Assembly (NCBI GenBank): GCA_034440635.1
Contig: JAOTON010001356.1
Span: 2,364,501 to 2,428,500, forward strand
DNA: 64,000 nt
From: Lepas anatifera
Taxonomy: Eukaryota; Arthropoda; Thecostraca; Lepadidae
Reading direction: 5' to 3'
Each line of letters opens with the position of its first letter. Position 1 is the first letter of the stretch. Below, piece after piece: positions 36,651 through 49,802 of this stretch. The notes under the pieces are model-generated. The model did not search any database. It saw nothing but the letters and a program-made list of their open reading frames with translations, and was not told the DNA's origin. A program made the translations under genes and the position numbers.

Positions 36651-37205
36651 TGCATATTTTATGCATTAAGAATTCTTCGGTAAGTTTCTCGGAAGGGTGT
36701 GACCTTTAGAGAGGCACGCCTCATTACCCTACCGAAAATATGCAGCCAACTGTGGAGGATACAAGGAAAGGCATGTCCATTGCGGGCGCATGCAGAAGAA
36801 GGATTTCAAGAAGCCAGCGCAGTGGAATCGGCCTGCTTGTGTCAAGTCATCCCCTGGGAAGGTATATGCACGCTTGAACTAGCCTCAGTCGGTAATGTTA
36901 TTAAGATAAGGCAGCTGAATAGCTATGGTATCACTGATGGTTAGATATACTTTGGACTTACCAATTGCTCGGGTTTAACGACACGCCCCTGCTAAGGTTA
37001 TTCGGTGTCGGAAGCTCTTATCCTGTTGGAAAGGATTTGGGGGATCCCATCGACTTATTCAGAGGCTCCGCCGAAACTTGAACCCGGAGTTGGCTTAGGA
37101 GGCTTTGATGTTATCCAGTAATTCAACAAGTTCCCATATATTTTACTTGCGGTACCTTTCAGACCGTCCCTGAGTCAAAACATTCTCCTTAAAATTTCAA
37201 GCTCC
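36651..37205. other. spacer
   Basis: No gene or repeat recognised. Confidence 0.4.
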
Positions 37206-38134
37206 TTAACACCCGCACTGGAGGGGGTCTGGCACTAACGCGCACTGGAGGGGGGCCTGGTAGGCCCCCCTAAGATCTCGGAAACTAAGAGGGTTAGAAA
37301 AACGCCACTTAGTAGGTGGGTGGGGGCTATAGTGATCTACATGATGACCAATTTTTATTGACCTAGGTCAATATCTTTAAGGTCAAACGAGGTAGTAAAA
37401 GTCCAATATTGGCCATGCTGGTATCGATTGATAAATGCTGTGATTATGCAGGAAAATGGCGGAAATAAGCTAAAGGCGGACAAGGTTCATAGAGAAGAGG
37501 TCTCAAAGAGGCTTCCCCACAACTTTTGGGTCAAGGTCATTGAAGGTCATTGACCTTTAAGGTCACCATATGGTATACTGCTTATTATTTACACTTTGAC
37601 TAACACTGTAGCCACTGTTTGGCGGGAAATGAGGATTGACCTTTCCCAATGACCTTTGACCTTGACCTTTGACCTTGACCTTTGTATTGGGGTACTCTAC
37701 CGATGACGTCATAGCATAATATATGTCAGACGGGGTAACGTCATTTGGCCGGACGCACAGTGGTCAGTGACCTTGAAAGTGCAGATATGACCTTGACCTG
37801 TGGCCTTTGACCTTGACCTTGACTTTCATGTGAAGTGACCTTGGCATATAGTCCCGCTTATATGACGTTATGACGTCACCACTCGGTCTTCAATGCAAGC
37901 TAACTGGTCCGACCGCGCGTTTACGGCGATCTCAAAATGCAGGTCTGACTTTGAAGGCCTATAAGTCAAAAAATTGTCGGCCGATTTTCAAAAAGTCTTC
38001 ACCAATCGACGCGCTATTAAATTCTGTTAAATGTGGCCAGGTTTCGTTTTTCCGCTACAAGCGGTTCTCCGGCCACCTCGGAAAAACAGGTGGGGAGGGC
38101 CTCCGAGGCCCCCTCCCTCCAGTGCGCGTGTTAA
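37206..38134 (-). mobile_element. E-family TTAA element (E1)
   Basis: TTAA at both ends. The left end has the motif twice (ACACCCGCACTGGAGGGGG, then ACGCGCACTGGAGGGGGG) followed by the hairpin GGGGCCTGGTAGGCCCC and CTAAGATCTCGG. The right end has it once with a GAGGCCTCCGAGGCCCC-type hairpin. Contains a five-half-site TGACCT array at 37650-37683 and several TGACGTCA motifs. Non-coding. Confidence 0.9.
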
Positions 38135-38930
38135 TAATTAATGTGAGCTGCACTTGCGTTTTCCAGGTAGGCATACAATTAGCATCTGGGAAAATAATAA
38201 ACTACCATCCGTCATAAAACAGATAAATATTCGCTGAAGTTGACAATATATTATTAAGTGCATAATCGCACCTTGAGTTGCTTATTTTCCATGTTTTCAT
38301 ATACCTTCATCAAATCTGGGCAGAACTTCGCAGCAGTACCTATTTGATAGAAGCAAAGGGCTCAATCCTAAAAAATATGGTTGACTTTGACCTTTGGATA
38401 TAAATTTGCACGGATCTCAAGATGCATTGTTATATATAAAGCAAATGTACCGGGGGTTCGACGAAAAAAATTGCAAAATGCTTAAATGATTCGGAGTGAT
38501 CACTCCAGGACCGGAGGTCAAATTCTTTAGCGTGATGCTCGTGGGAGAGTAATATTTACATTTAGGATTTCCAGATTATACCTACTTTATCCACTGAAAA
38601 TAGCCCCATCTTCTTCTGCCACTTTTGGCAAGCTTGTACCATTTCATTGTCACTTTGGTCCCTGCTAACTGGGAAAATTTTCAATCTGCATCACTCTGGT
38701 GCATCCTTCAGAAAGGAGAGACATAACCATCGTCCCTGGTATTTGAACCGGCCACAGCCAGCTCTCCGTAGCCTACACTGCTCTTCAGCATGTCCCCCGA
38801 CACAAACACGCCTGCTCTCGACAGGAAGGCAGTGACGCTGGCTAAATATCGACAGCAGAGGGATTTATGGCGTGTTGTGGCATACTCTGACACTGGCTGT
38901 CTCGCCAGGGCTGCGCGTGCACCGATTTAA
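38135..38930. other. spacer
   Basis: No gene recognised. An isolated B-box-like GGTATTTGAACC (minus strand) near 38738 has no A box and is not called. Confidence 0.4.
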
Positions 38931-40140
38931 TGCAGAGGCAGACGCGTCTGGGGCAGTGGCTGGCAAATCTGAGGCAGAGACAGATGTACTCGGGGCAGTG
39001 GCAGATGTACTCGGGGCAGTGGCAGATGTACTCGGGGCAGTAGCAGATGTACCCGGGGCAGTGGCAGATGTACCCGGGGCAGTGGCAGATGTACTCGGGG
39101 CAGTAGCAGATGTACTCGTGGCAGTGGCAGATGTACCCGGGGCAGTAGCAGATGTACCCGGGGCAGTAGCAGATGTACTCGGGGCAGTGGCAGATGTACT
39201 CGGGGCAGTGGCAGATGTACCCGGGGCAGTAGCAGATGTACCCGGGGCAGTGGCAGATGTACTCGGGGCAGTAGCAGATGTACTCGGGGCAGTGGCAGAT
39301 GTACTCGGGGCAGTAGCAGATGTACTCGGGGCAGTGGCAGATGTACTCGGGGCAGTAGCAGATGTACTCGGGGCAGTGGCAGATGTACTCGGGGCAGTAG
39401 CAGATGTACCCGGGGCAGTAGCAGATGTACTCGGGACAGTGGCAGATGTACTCGGGGCAGTGGCAGATGTACCCGGGGCAGTAGCAGATGTACCCGGGGT
39501 AGTGGCAGATGTACTCGGGGCAGTAGCAGATGTACCCGGGGCAGTAGCAGATGTACCCGGGGTAGTAGCAGATGTACTCGGGGCAGTGGCAGATGTACTC
39601 GGGGCAGTGGCAGATGTACTCGGGGCAGTGGCAGATGTACTCGGGGCAGTAGCAGATGTACCCGGGGCAGTGGCAGATGTACCCGGGGCAGTGGCAGATG
39701 TACCCGGGGCAGTGGCAGATGTCCTCGGGGCAGTGGCAGATGTACCCGGGGCAGTGGCAGATGTACCCGGGGCAGTGGCAGATGTACCCGGGGCAGTGGC
39801 AGATGTACTCGGGGCAGTGGCAGATGTACTCGGGGCAGTGACAGATGTACTCGGGGCAGTGGCAGATGTACTCAGGGGCAGTGGCAGATGTACTCGGGGC
39901 AGTGCCAGATGTACTCGGGGCAGTGACAGATGTACTCGGGGCAGTGGCAGATGTACTCGGGGCAGTGGCAGATGTACTCGGGGCAGTGGCAGATGTACTC
40001 GGGGCAGTGGCAGATGTACTCGGGGCAGTGGCAGATGTACTCGGGGCAGTGGCAGATGTATGTATCCGGGGCAGTGGCAGATGTACTCGGGGCAGTGGCA
40101 GATGTATGTATCCGGGGCAGTAGCCGGTGTATCCGAGGTA
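38931..40140. repeat. 21-bp minisatellite, open on both strands
   Basis: About 54 copies of a 21-base unit (GGGGCAGTGGCAGATGTACT plus C), with GTGG/GTAG and TACTC/TACCC variants. As 21 is a multiple of three, frames of 452 residues (plus, 38872-40230, ADVLGAV heptads) and 428 residues (minus, 40151-38865, SATAPGT heptads) remain open. There is no recognisable non-repeat domain at either end, so a gene is not called, but a repeat-containing exon cannot be excluded. Confidence 0.95.
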
Positions 40141-40849
40141 GTAGCATACACGACTGGGTCAATGCAATTCTCGATTGTGTCAGCCTGCAGCGATTGCTTT
40201 TTGGGACCTGATGCCTCTGTTTCTTGTTGACTCTGAAACGGTGGAAGAATTTAAAATTTCATCAATTTGATATGATTAATTCTAATTTAGATCCTGCAGG
40301 CAGGAAACCGTATTTCTGGTCATCAGGTATGGTCATCATCTCTGAGTCGGATTCGAACCACTTCTTCAGCCGGATCATTTAGTTCAGAAACAGAGTCAAA
40401 TATTAATCCGTGACTCAGGGCTGAGTCAACTCATATTTTTTACATCAAAAAGTTTGTTTCGCTGTCATTTATAGACGCGACTGTTGGGCCATAGCCACAG
40501 ACCTGGAAGTACTTGCAGGACCATTGACTAACAGAGCTCTGCTGGTAGCGACAGGCTGGTTGCCGCGGTCAGGAGGGCTCCTATCCAGCTCAGATTGTGC
40601 GGTCGTCTATCTGTGATTAACACTGATCTCCGCAACGCAACGGCTCAAAACACCGATAATCCTGTCTAATTGCCATTACCACAGTGAGCGCCAGCTCGGT
40701 CGGAGAGGAGTCCCCCGGCAGCCTTGATTGGCCGACACCCGACACTGATGTCAGCATCAACCAATCACAGCTCGCGTACCAAGGTGACAATACCACCAGC
40801 ACTGTTGGCTAAACTGGCACCAGGATGACACCAGGCGGGTGCGGGGAGA
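40141..40849. other. spacer
   Basis: No gene recognised. Confidence 0.4.
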
Positions 40850-41080
40850 GGACCGTCATAACCGCAGCTCTTCAGAGAAACCCGGGCCAGACTTGAGGAA
40901 TCGCAGCCATGCATTGATTCATGGCTCCGCGTGGGGGCGGTGCAGCGCCAGCGCTGTGTCGGAGATTGCATGAGCTGGCCGCCGCGGGCGGCTCTGCCCA
41001 TTAAAAGGCGATTAACAGGGCCGTTCGAGGTGCGCCGGGTGTCGTGCGCCAGCTCTGGCCCCCACATTTAATTAGCGTCG
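40850..41080. promoter_or_regulatory. CpG-rich patch with homeodomain-like sites
   Basis: GC-rich sequence next to CCATTAAAAGGCGATTAAC near 40998 and ATTTAATTAGCG near 41066. Looks like possible regulatory DNA on composition only. Confidence 0.2.
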
Positions 41081-42408
41081 ATGGAGTATGTTCCGCGAAC
41101 AGTCGCCTCGGGGCTCGCCAGAGAGGAGGGTATCTCACAGGGGCGTTGTGTCCATGGGAAACGGCCCCAACGCCCAGTCAGATAGCATTCTAATGCAGGA
41201 CTGGATAGGGACGGAATGCGCCGAGAGGCAGGGAACGGCCCGGGGAGGAATTACCACTGCTGGGTTGTGCTGGATGATACCCTGCTGTTAGAGTTCGTGG
41301 AACGCTGTGTCCTATGACTGGAGCTCCGCATTCTTTGTGAATGCGTATTTGGGATGTAGGTTACAACTGTTTTCTACAACGAACAGCTCTGAGACTCTGA
41401 TTCAAACAGGGGCATGCAAATTTACACGTTGATGACTAAAGCAAAACTGTTAGGTACTTATGGTATGAAGTCTGTGATAGACTAGACTTTGAAGTGTTTT
41501 AAGGAATTTCATATTTTTCCTAACCACTTTGTTCAATTTTTCTCAGACCAGTGAAGGCAGCCTCCGGTGTTGAAGTTATGTATGTCTCTTTTCATATATG
41601 GAGCCCCGACAAATGGAGATGTCTTCGGCCATAAGCAGTAACACTTCACATCTGTTGGAGCTAGTCTGTAGATTTCATCACCACTCTCCCCGCGTCCTGA
41701 GCCCCAGCGTAAATCCCTGTTGCTCGGTATCTCCTGCAGCACACCTGAGGATTTGAACTCGCTCAACCATTAGCAGACACAGAGTCCTCCGCTCACCAGC
41801 GTTCGGAAATCGCCTTACCTCTTCGTTAGCAGTCTGTCAGGTATGCATCCTCTTAGGGGCTTGAGTCGTGGGGTAGGCGTGTGTGTTTCTGCTACTGGAG
41901 GCCGCATCAACTTTTTAAGCCTCAGTATTTCAATTATGTCTCGTCGTGCTCCCTGAAAAATATACAATCGGCAATACCACGTGGCACATGGCCTTATGAT
42001 CATTCGTAGGAAAAAGCGCAGAATCTAATTAATATTTCGGGTGAAGCCCCTCTTCACAATTCTAAAATACCGTCAAAAATACACACATGCACATAAATGA
42101 TAACTCCTCACAAAATATCAATACTGCTGCCCTGTGAAAAATAATTTATAAAATTCTGTAATTCAGAGGAAGTGCTATGCCAAAAATATCAATTAGCAAA
42201 AATGTATTTGCATTTTTGTTTAAGCGTGGGTAAGGCGATTTTCTACCTATCACCACTAGCATCGATAACATCCTATTCCTGGCGCTGCATGGCTGTATCT
42301 TGAGCGTGAGTGTCCAGCTTACAAATAGGTTTATGGACTATCTTGAGGGGCATTTGGGCCTTTTCAGGTTGGCTGGAAGTGAAAATTAGTCGGGAGGCCT
42401 AGCGTATC
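41081..42408. other. anonymous DNA
   Basis: No gene or repeat recognised. Confidence 0.4.
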
Positions 42409-44431
42409 TTAAACACGCGCAATGACGGGGAGGGGGTGGGTACCCGCCCCCCTCGGGTTTTTCGGAGATAGCAGGAAAACAGCGGTGCGTAGCGCCGACG
42501 TACTTGGCATACCTTTTACCTCATCAATTTCAAAACTTCTGTGAAAATGTTAAGGTTAAGTCATCTCAGGTCAGGTCACCAGTACAGGTCAAGTGACCCA
42601 ACCTCAAAAAAGTTTAAGGTAGCATAAGTCGGAGCAGGGTGAACTTATCCGACTGAAACTCATATCACATAATGGCCCACCGAGTTCTCTAAAATATGTT
42701 CCGGTATTTTTGATAGCGATGACCTAAGGTCAGGTACGAGGCATGACCACTCCATTGGAAATACATGGGAAAATGGTTTTTACGGAATAACTCAGTAACG
42801 GATGGTGATAAATGCATTTTATATAATGATGATAAATGCATGCATTTTATATAATCTGACCCTGACCTGACCTCAGGTCAGGTCAAATCCTTGATTTGAC
42901 CTAGCAAGGTCAAATTATATATCATTTGATTCGGCTTGCTGAGAGGATTCATACAGTTCAAGTCGTTTTGCTCTATCTTTACTTGTTCAGATGTAATGGC
43001 CGAAAAAACTGAATTTACATGCTATCGCTATAACGGCATGTTTTGACCACTCGTGACCTTAACCTTCGCCCGGGTGGGGGTCTTTTTAGACCCCCCCTCG
43101 GGTTTTTCCGAAGTGACCAAAAAACGGCGGCGCGCAGCGCCGCCAAACTTGGTCTAGCTGTTTCTTCATCATTTTTACATCTTTCCTGAAAATTTTGGCT
43201 CAAGGTCATATCAGGTCAGGTCACCAGGTCAGGTGAAGTGACCTCACCTCAAAAAATACTTAGGACGGCATAACTAAAAGAAGGGTTAATCGATCAAGTT
43301 GAAACTCATACCACATCTTGGGCCCACCAGGAGCTACAACATTTGTTCCGGGATTTTTGATATTGGTGACCTAAGGTCATGTGCAGAGCATGACCTCCCC
43401 ATTGACAATGCATGGGGAAAATCACGAAATGAGCCTTTCTCAGTAAATATGGATGGAATCAACTTCAAACATCAATTGCAGCTTGCTCTTAGCCCATTTC
43501 TGAAGCTGATACCAAAATTTTTGACTTGTGACCTTTAAAAGGTCACCTTAGGTCAAATAAGCATTTTTGGTGTTTTTCCCTATAAATTTTGAATAAACTA
43601 GGATAGAGCTTTTATTTTGTCACCAAAGTGTTTGTATAGTCACTGGAAGTCAAATGATATACATCATGACTATACCAGGTCAAGTTGGGTCAGACCGTTG
43701 ACCTGGGTCAGGTCAAATTCTTAAATTTGACCTGGCATAGCAATATCATATATCATTCGATTTGTATTGACGAGAGGATTGCAATGGTGCATAAACCATG
43801 GCTGTATCTTGTTTGGTTCGGAAGCTATTAGCGAAAAAGTAAACGCCCTTATGCATGGGTGGCTATGGACATTCCCAAGAATATGCCGAATATTTAGTGA
43901 CCTGTAGCTCCCTAGACTTTGACCTGACACGAAAATGAATGCCACTATAATGAAAGCGCATCTCAAGAGCTTTCGAATGGTGTTAGAAAAATGTTTCTAG
44001 CTATCATAGTTTCTGAGATATAGGAGGTTTTCTTAGTACACCTCATATTAGCGATTTTGACCTATTTTGACCTCTGGTGACCTTGATATTGACCTGACAA
44101 GAAAAATGACCGAAGTATTTTCGATATCATTTTCGAAGAGCTTTCGATTGCCGTTTTGCGCTTTTTTCTAGCTCTCTTAGTTTTTGAGATCGTGGGGGGT
44201 CTTTTTTAGCCCCCCACCAGGGCGAAGGTGGCTCGTACCCGCCACCGGGGCAAGGGTTAAATGTGATCTGACAAAAAATGGTTCAAATGTTTTCGATGGA
44301 GAAGTGGATGGGCAGCCCATCGCCGTTTACAATTTTTCGCTATCTACCGTGCTTCTTGAGATCTTAGGGGCGGGTACCCGCCCCCCCGTCAATGCGAAGG
44401 TGGCTCAGACCCCCGTCAATGCGCGTGATAA
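42409..44431 (+). mobile_element. A-family TTAA element with nested B2 (A4)
   Basis: A-family left end at 42409 (TTAA, ACACGCGCAATGACGGGG) and doubled right end finishing at 44431, where TTAA is decayed to ATAA. The element is interrupted at 43059-44260 by B2. Removing B2 plus one TTAA restores the phrase around TGACC-TTAA-ATGTGA present in A3 and A5. A small local duplication of GATGATAAATGCA-like sequence is visible near 42800-42850. Confidence 0.93.
43059..44260 (+). mobile_element. B-family TTAA element nested in A4 (B2)
   Basis: 1,202 bp, aligning with B1 from end to end. Both ends are intact TTAA, a direct duplication of the single TTAA of the A-family target. The left end CCTTCGCCCGGG runs into a GGGGGTC/GACCCCC hairpin; the right end is doubled. 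Core at about 43344-43430; second core at about 44056-44105. Confidence 0.95.
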
Positions 44432-45164
44432 GACTGGCATTACCAAAAATGTAAATCCTGTTCTGAAAACAATATAAGACATCCAGAGGATGAGATGCTT
44501 CAAAGTGCAAACACCATTAGCATCATCTCAGAAGGAAAACATAACCACAATAGTGAGCATAAGCATATTTTTAATATAAAAATGTCGTGGTCCCAAAGTT
44601 GAGTGGACAAGTTCCCTAATGCTGTAAGTGGAGATTTGAGACACAGTTCTTGCTACCGTCGGTTCCCACACTTCTCATTCTTATTGTGACATACGGCAAT
44701 GGATGTCCCCGTCTAGGGTCTAGCTGGAAAGCTAGTGGATGATAAATGAAATGGTAACATGTTGACTATAAATATATAGGTCTGACCCTGGCAAGGATAG
44801 CTTTTTTCTTTGCTTTGATAGAGTTAATTTTATTTCCGATCAGGATATTTACCAGTAGGCATCAAATGGGGGCACTGGGTAAACGTTTTGAATGGCTTCT
44901 ACCTTGGAATGTGCTGATAAAGCACGAAACTAAGCAATATGCATCGCATTGATAATATCGGCTCTGAAATTTGATGTTTCATTGTAAAGAAGAGACGCCA
45001 TCGACGAGACATTTTTTTATAAATTTTGTGCACGTTGTTCCTAGTACGGCTGCCGGAGTCGGAGTCTCACTAAAGTCATCAAGGGACTTGTCACGGAGAC
45101 CCCGACCCCACCACCCGAACGAGCAACTCCCTCAATGGAGGGTCAATTTAGAAGCCAAAGTTTA
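44432..45164. other. spacer
   Basis: No gene or repeat recognised. Confidence 0.4.
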
Positions 45165-45369
45165 ACGTTCCACAAAGCACAGGGACGGCCGCCCCGCTCA
45201 GGTCACCCTCTCATCAGTCAGTTGCCAGCCGACCTGTACGTCGGGTAAACTATTGATCGCCACAGCGTCTCAGAGGAACCGATCCCAAGCCTGGACATGC
45301 ACTGCCACTGCATGCTTTTGAGCAGCGGGCAGGAGCCCAACGCTCTACCAACTGAGCTACCGGGGTGGC
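45165..45369 (-). mobile_element. tRNA-derived SINE, copy 2 (S5)
   Basis: Minus strand: GGTAGCTCAGTTGGTAGAG with GGGCTCCTGC, then a displaced GGGATCGGTTCCTC, then a body containing GGCAACTGACTGATGAG and TGTGCTTTGTGGAACG. Same order and spacing as 36046-36252. Confidence 0.82.
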
Positions 45370-46460
45370 ATTATCGCGATACTTCCCTGCATTGTTATGA
45401 ATACCTAAGTGAGACCCAACAGCGTCTGCGTTATGTTTGATTTCAGAGCGGATATGTAGAGACCGACATACGCTATCGCTCTGAGCTCTGAGTGCTCGGG
45501 ACAGTGCGTCTGGGGCGGACAGCGCGCCGCTGCAGGACGCCGCTGCAGGACGCCGCTGCAGCTGCAGCGTCCCCACCGACATCGCCGCAGGCTCCAGCGC
45601 TCCGTGCGTGCGTGCGACAGCCAGCCGGCGACACCAAACAGGCTTTCATTCAAAAAATCGGCCGGAGCGGCGGCGCGGCGGGCGTCCTTCGCACGTCGCG
45701 GCGACTTCTGCGCCGGACACTAATTACCATAGGACGGCCACAATGCACAAAGCGTCGCCATGACCACAGCGATAGGCGCCGATAGACGTATATGGAGTCC
45801 GGGACGTCTGCGGCCCGCCACGCCACTGCAGCCGGCCCTACCGCCAGCCAGAGATGCCGACTCCTGGTCCTGCAGTGGACTGGTGTGCCCTGCAGCCCGG
45901 CCGGACAGCCGCTTAAAAGGTGTCTGTACCGACTGAAAGCTAGGCAATGCTCACAACGTATGCTGTTTTCTGATGCTTCGGAAAAGTGTGGTGTATCGTG
46001 ATTGGCGTTGATTATCGCATACTATATAATCAGAATTAATTCAGTCCTTAGAATGAAGACGTGTCCTATCAAAGGTATTTACTGTGTTTTTCGGGTTAGC
46101 CAGATAAGCTAGCCAGATCGCCTAAGCTTTGCAAAAATCTATTCAGTATCTACTTCCTTAAAGTGTCGCTCCCAAGTCATCAGCTCTTTTTTACACCATG
46201 TCCCCAGTGGTTCTGACAGCCGGGCAGTCCCAGGGGCACGGAGAGGGCGGGCGGCGGCTTGCATGGTTTGCATCTCAGTTCCATGGCGCCAGCGGGGCGC
46301 TGTGTGACAAATGCGGCCATCCAGGCAAATGCGGCGGTACTGGTCGAGCCGGCGCGCCGGCGCCCCGCGGCCGCGGAGGAGCACGTGCGGCAAGCCGAGG
46401 TGCTGAAAGGCCCGCTCTATGTATGAATGAGCATGCTGCGGTCGTGACCAGAGGCGCTTC
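45370..46460. other. CpG-rich region
   Basis: 45480-45940 and 46190-46400 are GC- and CpG-rich, with a short CTGCAGGACGCCG tandem (three copies near 45530-45560). Several frames are open on both strands but none is recognisable. Could be a promoter or first-exon region. Confidence 0.3.
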
Positions 46461-47649
46461 TATCTAGATCTAATGGATCCTTAAGTGTGCACTGCAGCTC
46501 GCTACATCCTGGCGGAGCTTATGTGCATTTTAATGCCTTTTTAACAGCAGGATGGCTGTTCAGACACGTCAACAATCATGATAGTCAATGGTGTCGTGGG
46601 TATTTTTGGTGCAGTTTTGATTATAGCGTGCATTCATTGCAACCGTTTAACAATGATAATTTCTCATATCTCCTAGTAACAGCCATTTGATTTGACCACC
46701 GAGATTTGGAAAATCTGATGTTCTTACAACGGAGCCGAAGAGAAATTAATAACCGTCACTTAGATCAACAGTCATAAGGTTTGCATGAGTATTTTTGTGA
46801 ATGCATGGGGTTTTGGATAAAGTCGAAGACAATGCAGAATAATGCAGTTTCACCGAGATAAAACCAGCTGATCCCTATAAGAGCTACAAGATCGAGTCAT
46901 TGGAAGTATCTGGCTGATCTGATTTTGACTCTGGAAACCCCACAGCGCGACGCAGATGGTGATGGTGTTGATCAGTGCCGTCTAACGTCAGATCAAAACA
47001 GAGGGGCCCGTCGGACTCCGGCTGCTGTCGCCCACAGTCTGAGCCCCTAAAGACGCAGTAAGCTCCGACTTGAGTGTCAGGTAAGTTCGTAATGCCGGAA
47101 GTCTTCAGATTCGTTCCCGTGAGATATCTTTAATACGCTAAGTACATGTGAGCCCGCGCGGCCCACGAATGTGTTTTTTTGTAATTCAAGGCTGCAAGCC
47201 CAGAGGTGAGACAACACCGGAACAGATGCACTTGAAAGTTGTCGAAATTGTAGCTAATTAGCATGCGACGCAAGGCTATTATTAGCATGTTCAATGTCAG
47301 GGGACTATTGGGCATACACACTTATGAATGAGGCATGATTGGCAATGCCCGTAGGCTTTTGATACAATGGCAGCTATTTAACCCATTAACGCCCAGCGGG
47401 TCATTTTTGTCCTCTGACTTTGACAGGCTGCAGCATCGGTACCAGTGAAGTGATCTTCATGTTTATGATATGGATGTGTGTTTTAGAGCGTGGACAAGCT
47501 GAAAAAATACATTTGAAAATTCTAGGTTTCTATGGGACGATTTTGGTGGAACTTATTTTGGCGAGGTTTTGGTCAGCATGAGATGGCTCTGCAAATTTTG
47601 TTTCTCGCAATAACATATGGAAAGCTGAAAAGGGTTTGCATGATTGACA
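46461..47649. other. anonymous DNA
   Basis: No gene or repeat recognised. Confidence 0.4.
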
Positions 47650-48497
47650 TTAACACGCGCATTGACGGGGGCGGGTACCCGCCCTCCCTCGGGTTTTTCG
47701 GAGATAGCAGAAAAACGGCGGCGCGTAGCGCCGCCGTACTTAGTATACCTTTTCCCTCATCATTTTTACAACTTCTGTGAAAATTTTAAGGTTAGGTCAT
47801 CTCAGGTCAGGTCACCATTACAGGTCAAGTGACCCGACCTCAAAAAAAGTTTAAGATAGCATAAGTCTGAGCAGGGTGAACTTATCCGATTGAAACTCAT
47901 ATCACATAATAGCCCTACCGAGTTCTCTAAAATATGTTCCGGTATTTTTGATATCGATGACCTAAGGTCAGGTACGAGGCATGACCTCTCCATTGGAAAT
48001 ACATTGGAAAAATTGTTTTTACGGAATAACTCAGTAACGGATGGTGATAGAGCATTTATTTTAGCTGCATTAGACTCGCCTGGGCATTGCGGTTCTAATG
48101 ATATGCATTTTATATAATTTGACCTTGACCTGACCTCAGGTCAGGTCAAATCCTTGATTTGACCTAGCAAGGTGAAATTATATATCATTCGATTTGGCTT
48201 GCTAAGAGGATTCATACAGTTCATGTCGTTTTGCTCTATCTTTACTTGTTCAGATTTAATGGCCGAAAAACTGAATTTACATGTTATTCCTATGACGGGC
48301 ATGTTTTGACCTCTCGTGACCTTAAATGTGACCTGACAAAAAAATGGTTCAAATGTTTTCGATGGAGAAGTGCATGGGCAGCCCAACGCCGTTTACCGTT
48401 TTCGCTACCTACCGTGGTTCTCGAGATCTTAGGGGGCGGGTACCCACGCCCCCGTCAATGCGAAGGTGGCTCAGACCCCCGTCAATGCGCGTGTTAA
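47650..48497 (+). mobile_element. A-family TTAA element (A5)
   Basis: 848 bp, near-identical in layout to A3: intact TTAA ends, ACACGCGCATTGACGGGGG, the GGCGGCGC-GTA-GCGCCGCC hairpin, the core at about 47936-48014, the TGACCTGACCT palindrome near 48125-48147 and the doubled right end. Non-coding. Confidence 0.95.
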
Positions 48498-49703
48498 GCC
48501 AAGACCACTAGGAGTCAGATGGTGAAGAAGCAGTAAGATTTTCTTGAACGGCTTTGCCATGAGACATCGTCAAATATGAAGCAGACAAAAATGAACCGCT
48601 GGGCGTTGCGGACATCTGCGGGCCGCTGAAAATGAGGAAAAGGATGTGTCCTGTCCTCCCGTCTGGTGGGTTAGGTGCATAATGTTACTTAGAGGGAAGG
48701 GAGGCATTGTGGGTCCTGCGAATGCAGGGTTGCCAGTTTAGAGGTTTTTCATCAAATCTGAAGATTTTTGTGCAATGTCGATACGTTTGGAAACTTTGAA
48801 GTTCATGAAATGCTTCCTAACGTTTTCGGAGTCTGTCTTATTTTGGGAATGATTATATATCACATATTTTTAACGGAAACATGCAAGATGGTTCCAGTAT
48901 TTTGTAAAGGCGTTATTAAATAAAATTTTCAGGGGATTTGAACACTTATCGAAATTTTAGCACTCACTTCACTGTTAAGCTAGCAGAGCCATGTCTTTTC
49001 CCCTTGATGGATTGTGTGTAGTAGATAGAGAGGATAGGGAACAGTAGCGGATTGAAGACTTCATTGGGTGGTGGGGGGGGGGTTAGGGGTCTCGAGCCTC
49101 CCCGCCATGGCCTCGGAACAGCCCTCAGTAATGCCTTTACTATAGGTACACTGACATTTCGGTGGAGGGGGGGTGGGACTTGAGCCTCCCTAGCCCCCTT
49201 GTGTCCACTAGTGGTTGAAAGCCAATGACCAGCTGACAAAATGAGTTGGAAATTATCGCGGCCGCCACACTGGTTTGTTTTGACAATATGGTGCAGTGTC
49301 AAACGTCCAGAGCAGTGTAAAATGGGTGAAAGCATGGGAAGTTCTAGAACTTCTGTCTAAAACGCAACTAGCACGATTGCGGCTTGGTTCTAGTCAAGTG
49401 AAACTACCATGAGTGAACATGCCGGGGTTAGGAGGAGGGGTCAAGACCTGCCTGGATTTTTGGTCTGCCACAGACTTCGTCTAGGGCAGGGGTCAAAAAA
49501 GTTGCTGGCGTGTCACCATTTGAAATTCCACATCACGAATGTGTCCCCAAACTAAAAAATGCTACCAAAACCCTTATTTCTTTGAGTTGTTACACCGTTT
49601 TTCATTGTTTTTGTGTATTATGCTCCCAATATAAGCTAGAGCTGAAAGTTCTGATATATTTATCTAACGTTTGAAGCCGAAGGAAGTGTATGTGAGCAAT
49701 CAG
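48498..49703. other. spacer with a possible hAT terminus
   Basis: CAGGGGTCAAAAAAGTTGC at about 49490 resembles a hAT terminal repeat and matches, inverted, sequence at about 58690-58733. The remainder holds no recognised gene. Confidence 0.4.
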
Positions 49704-49801
49704 CAGGGACGGATCCAGGAAGTAACAAAGGGGGCCTTGACAGGGGGTCAGGAATAGCTTTGGGGGCTGAACCATGCAAGGAATGTATTTTTATTAAAAA
49801 C

Positions 49802-49802
<1 letters not shown>

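Noticed and set aside
38865..40230. 452- and 428-residue open frames on opposite strands as genes
   Set aside because: Both are products of the 21-bp minisatellite; no non-repeat domain, no recognisable start context or family.
45257..45369. Functional tRNA gene on the minus strand
   Set aside because: The B box is displaced by about 50 bases, acceptor ends pair poorly, and a second copy with a shared non-tRNA body exists; a SINE is the better call.
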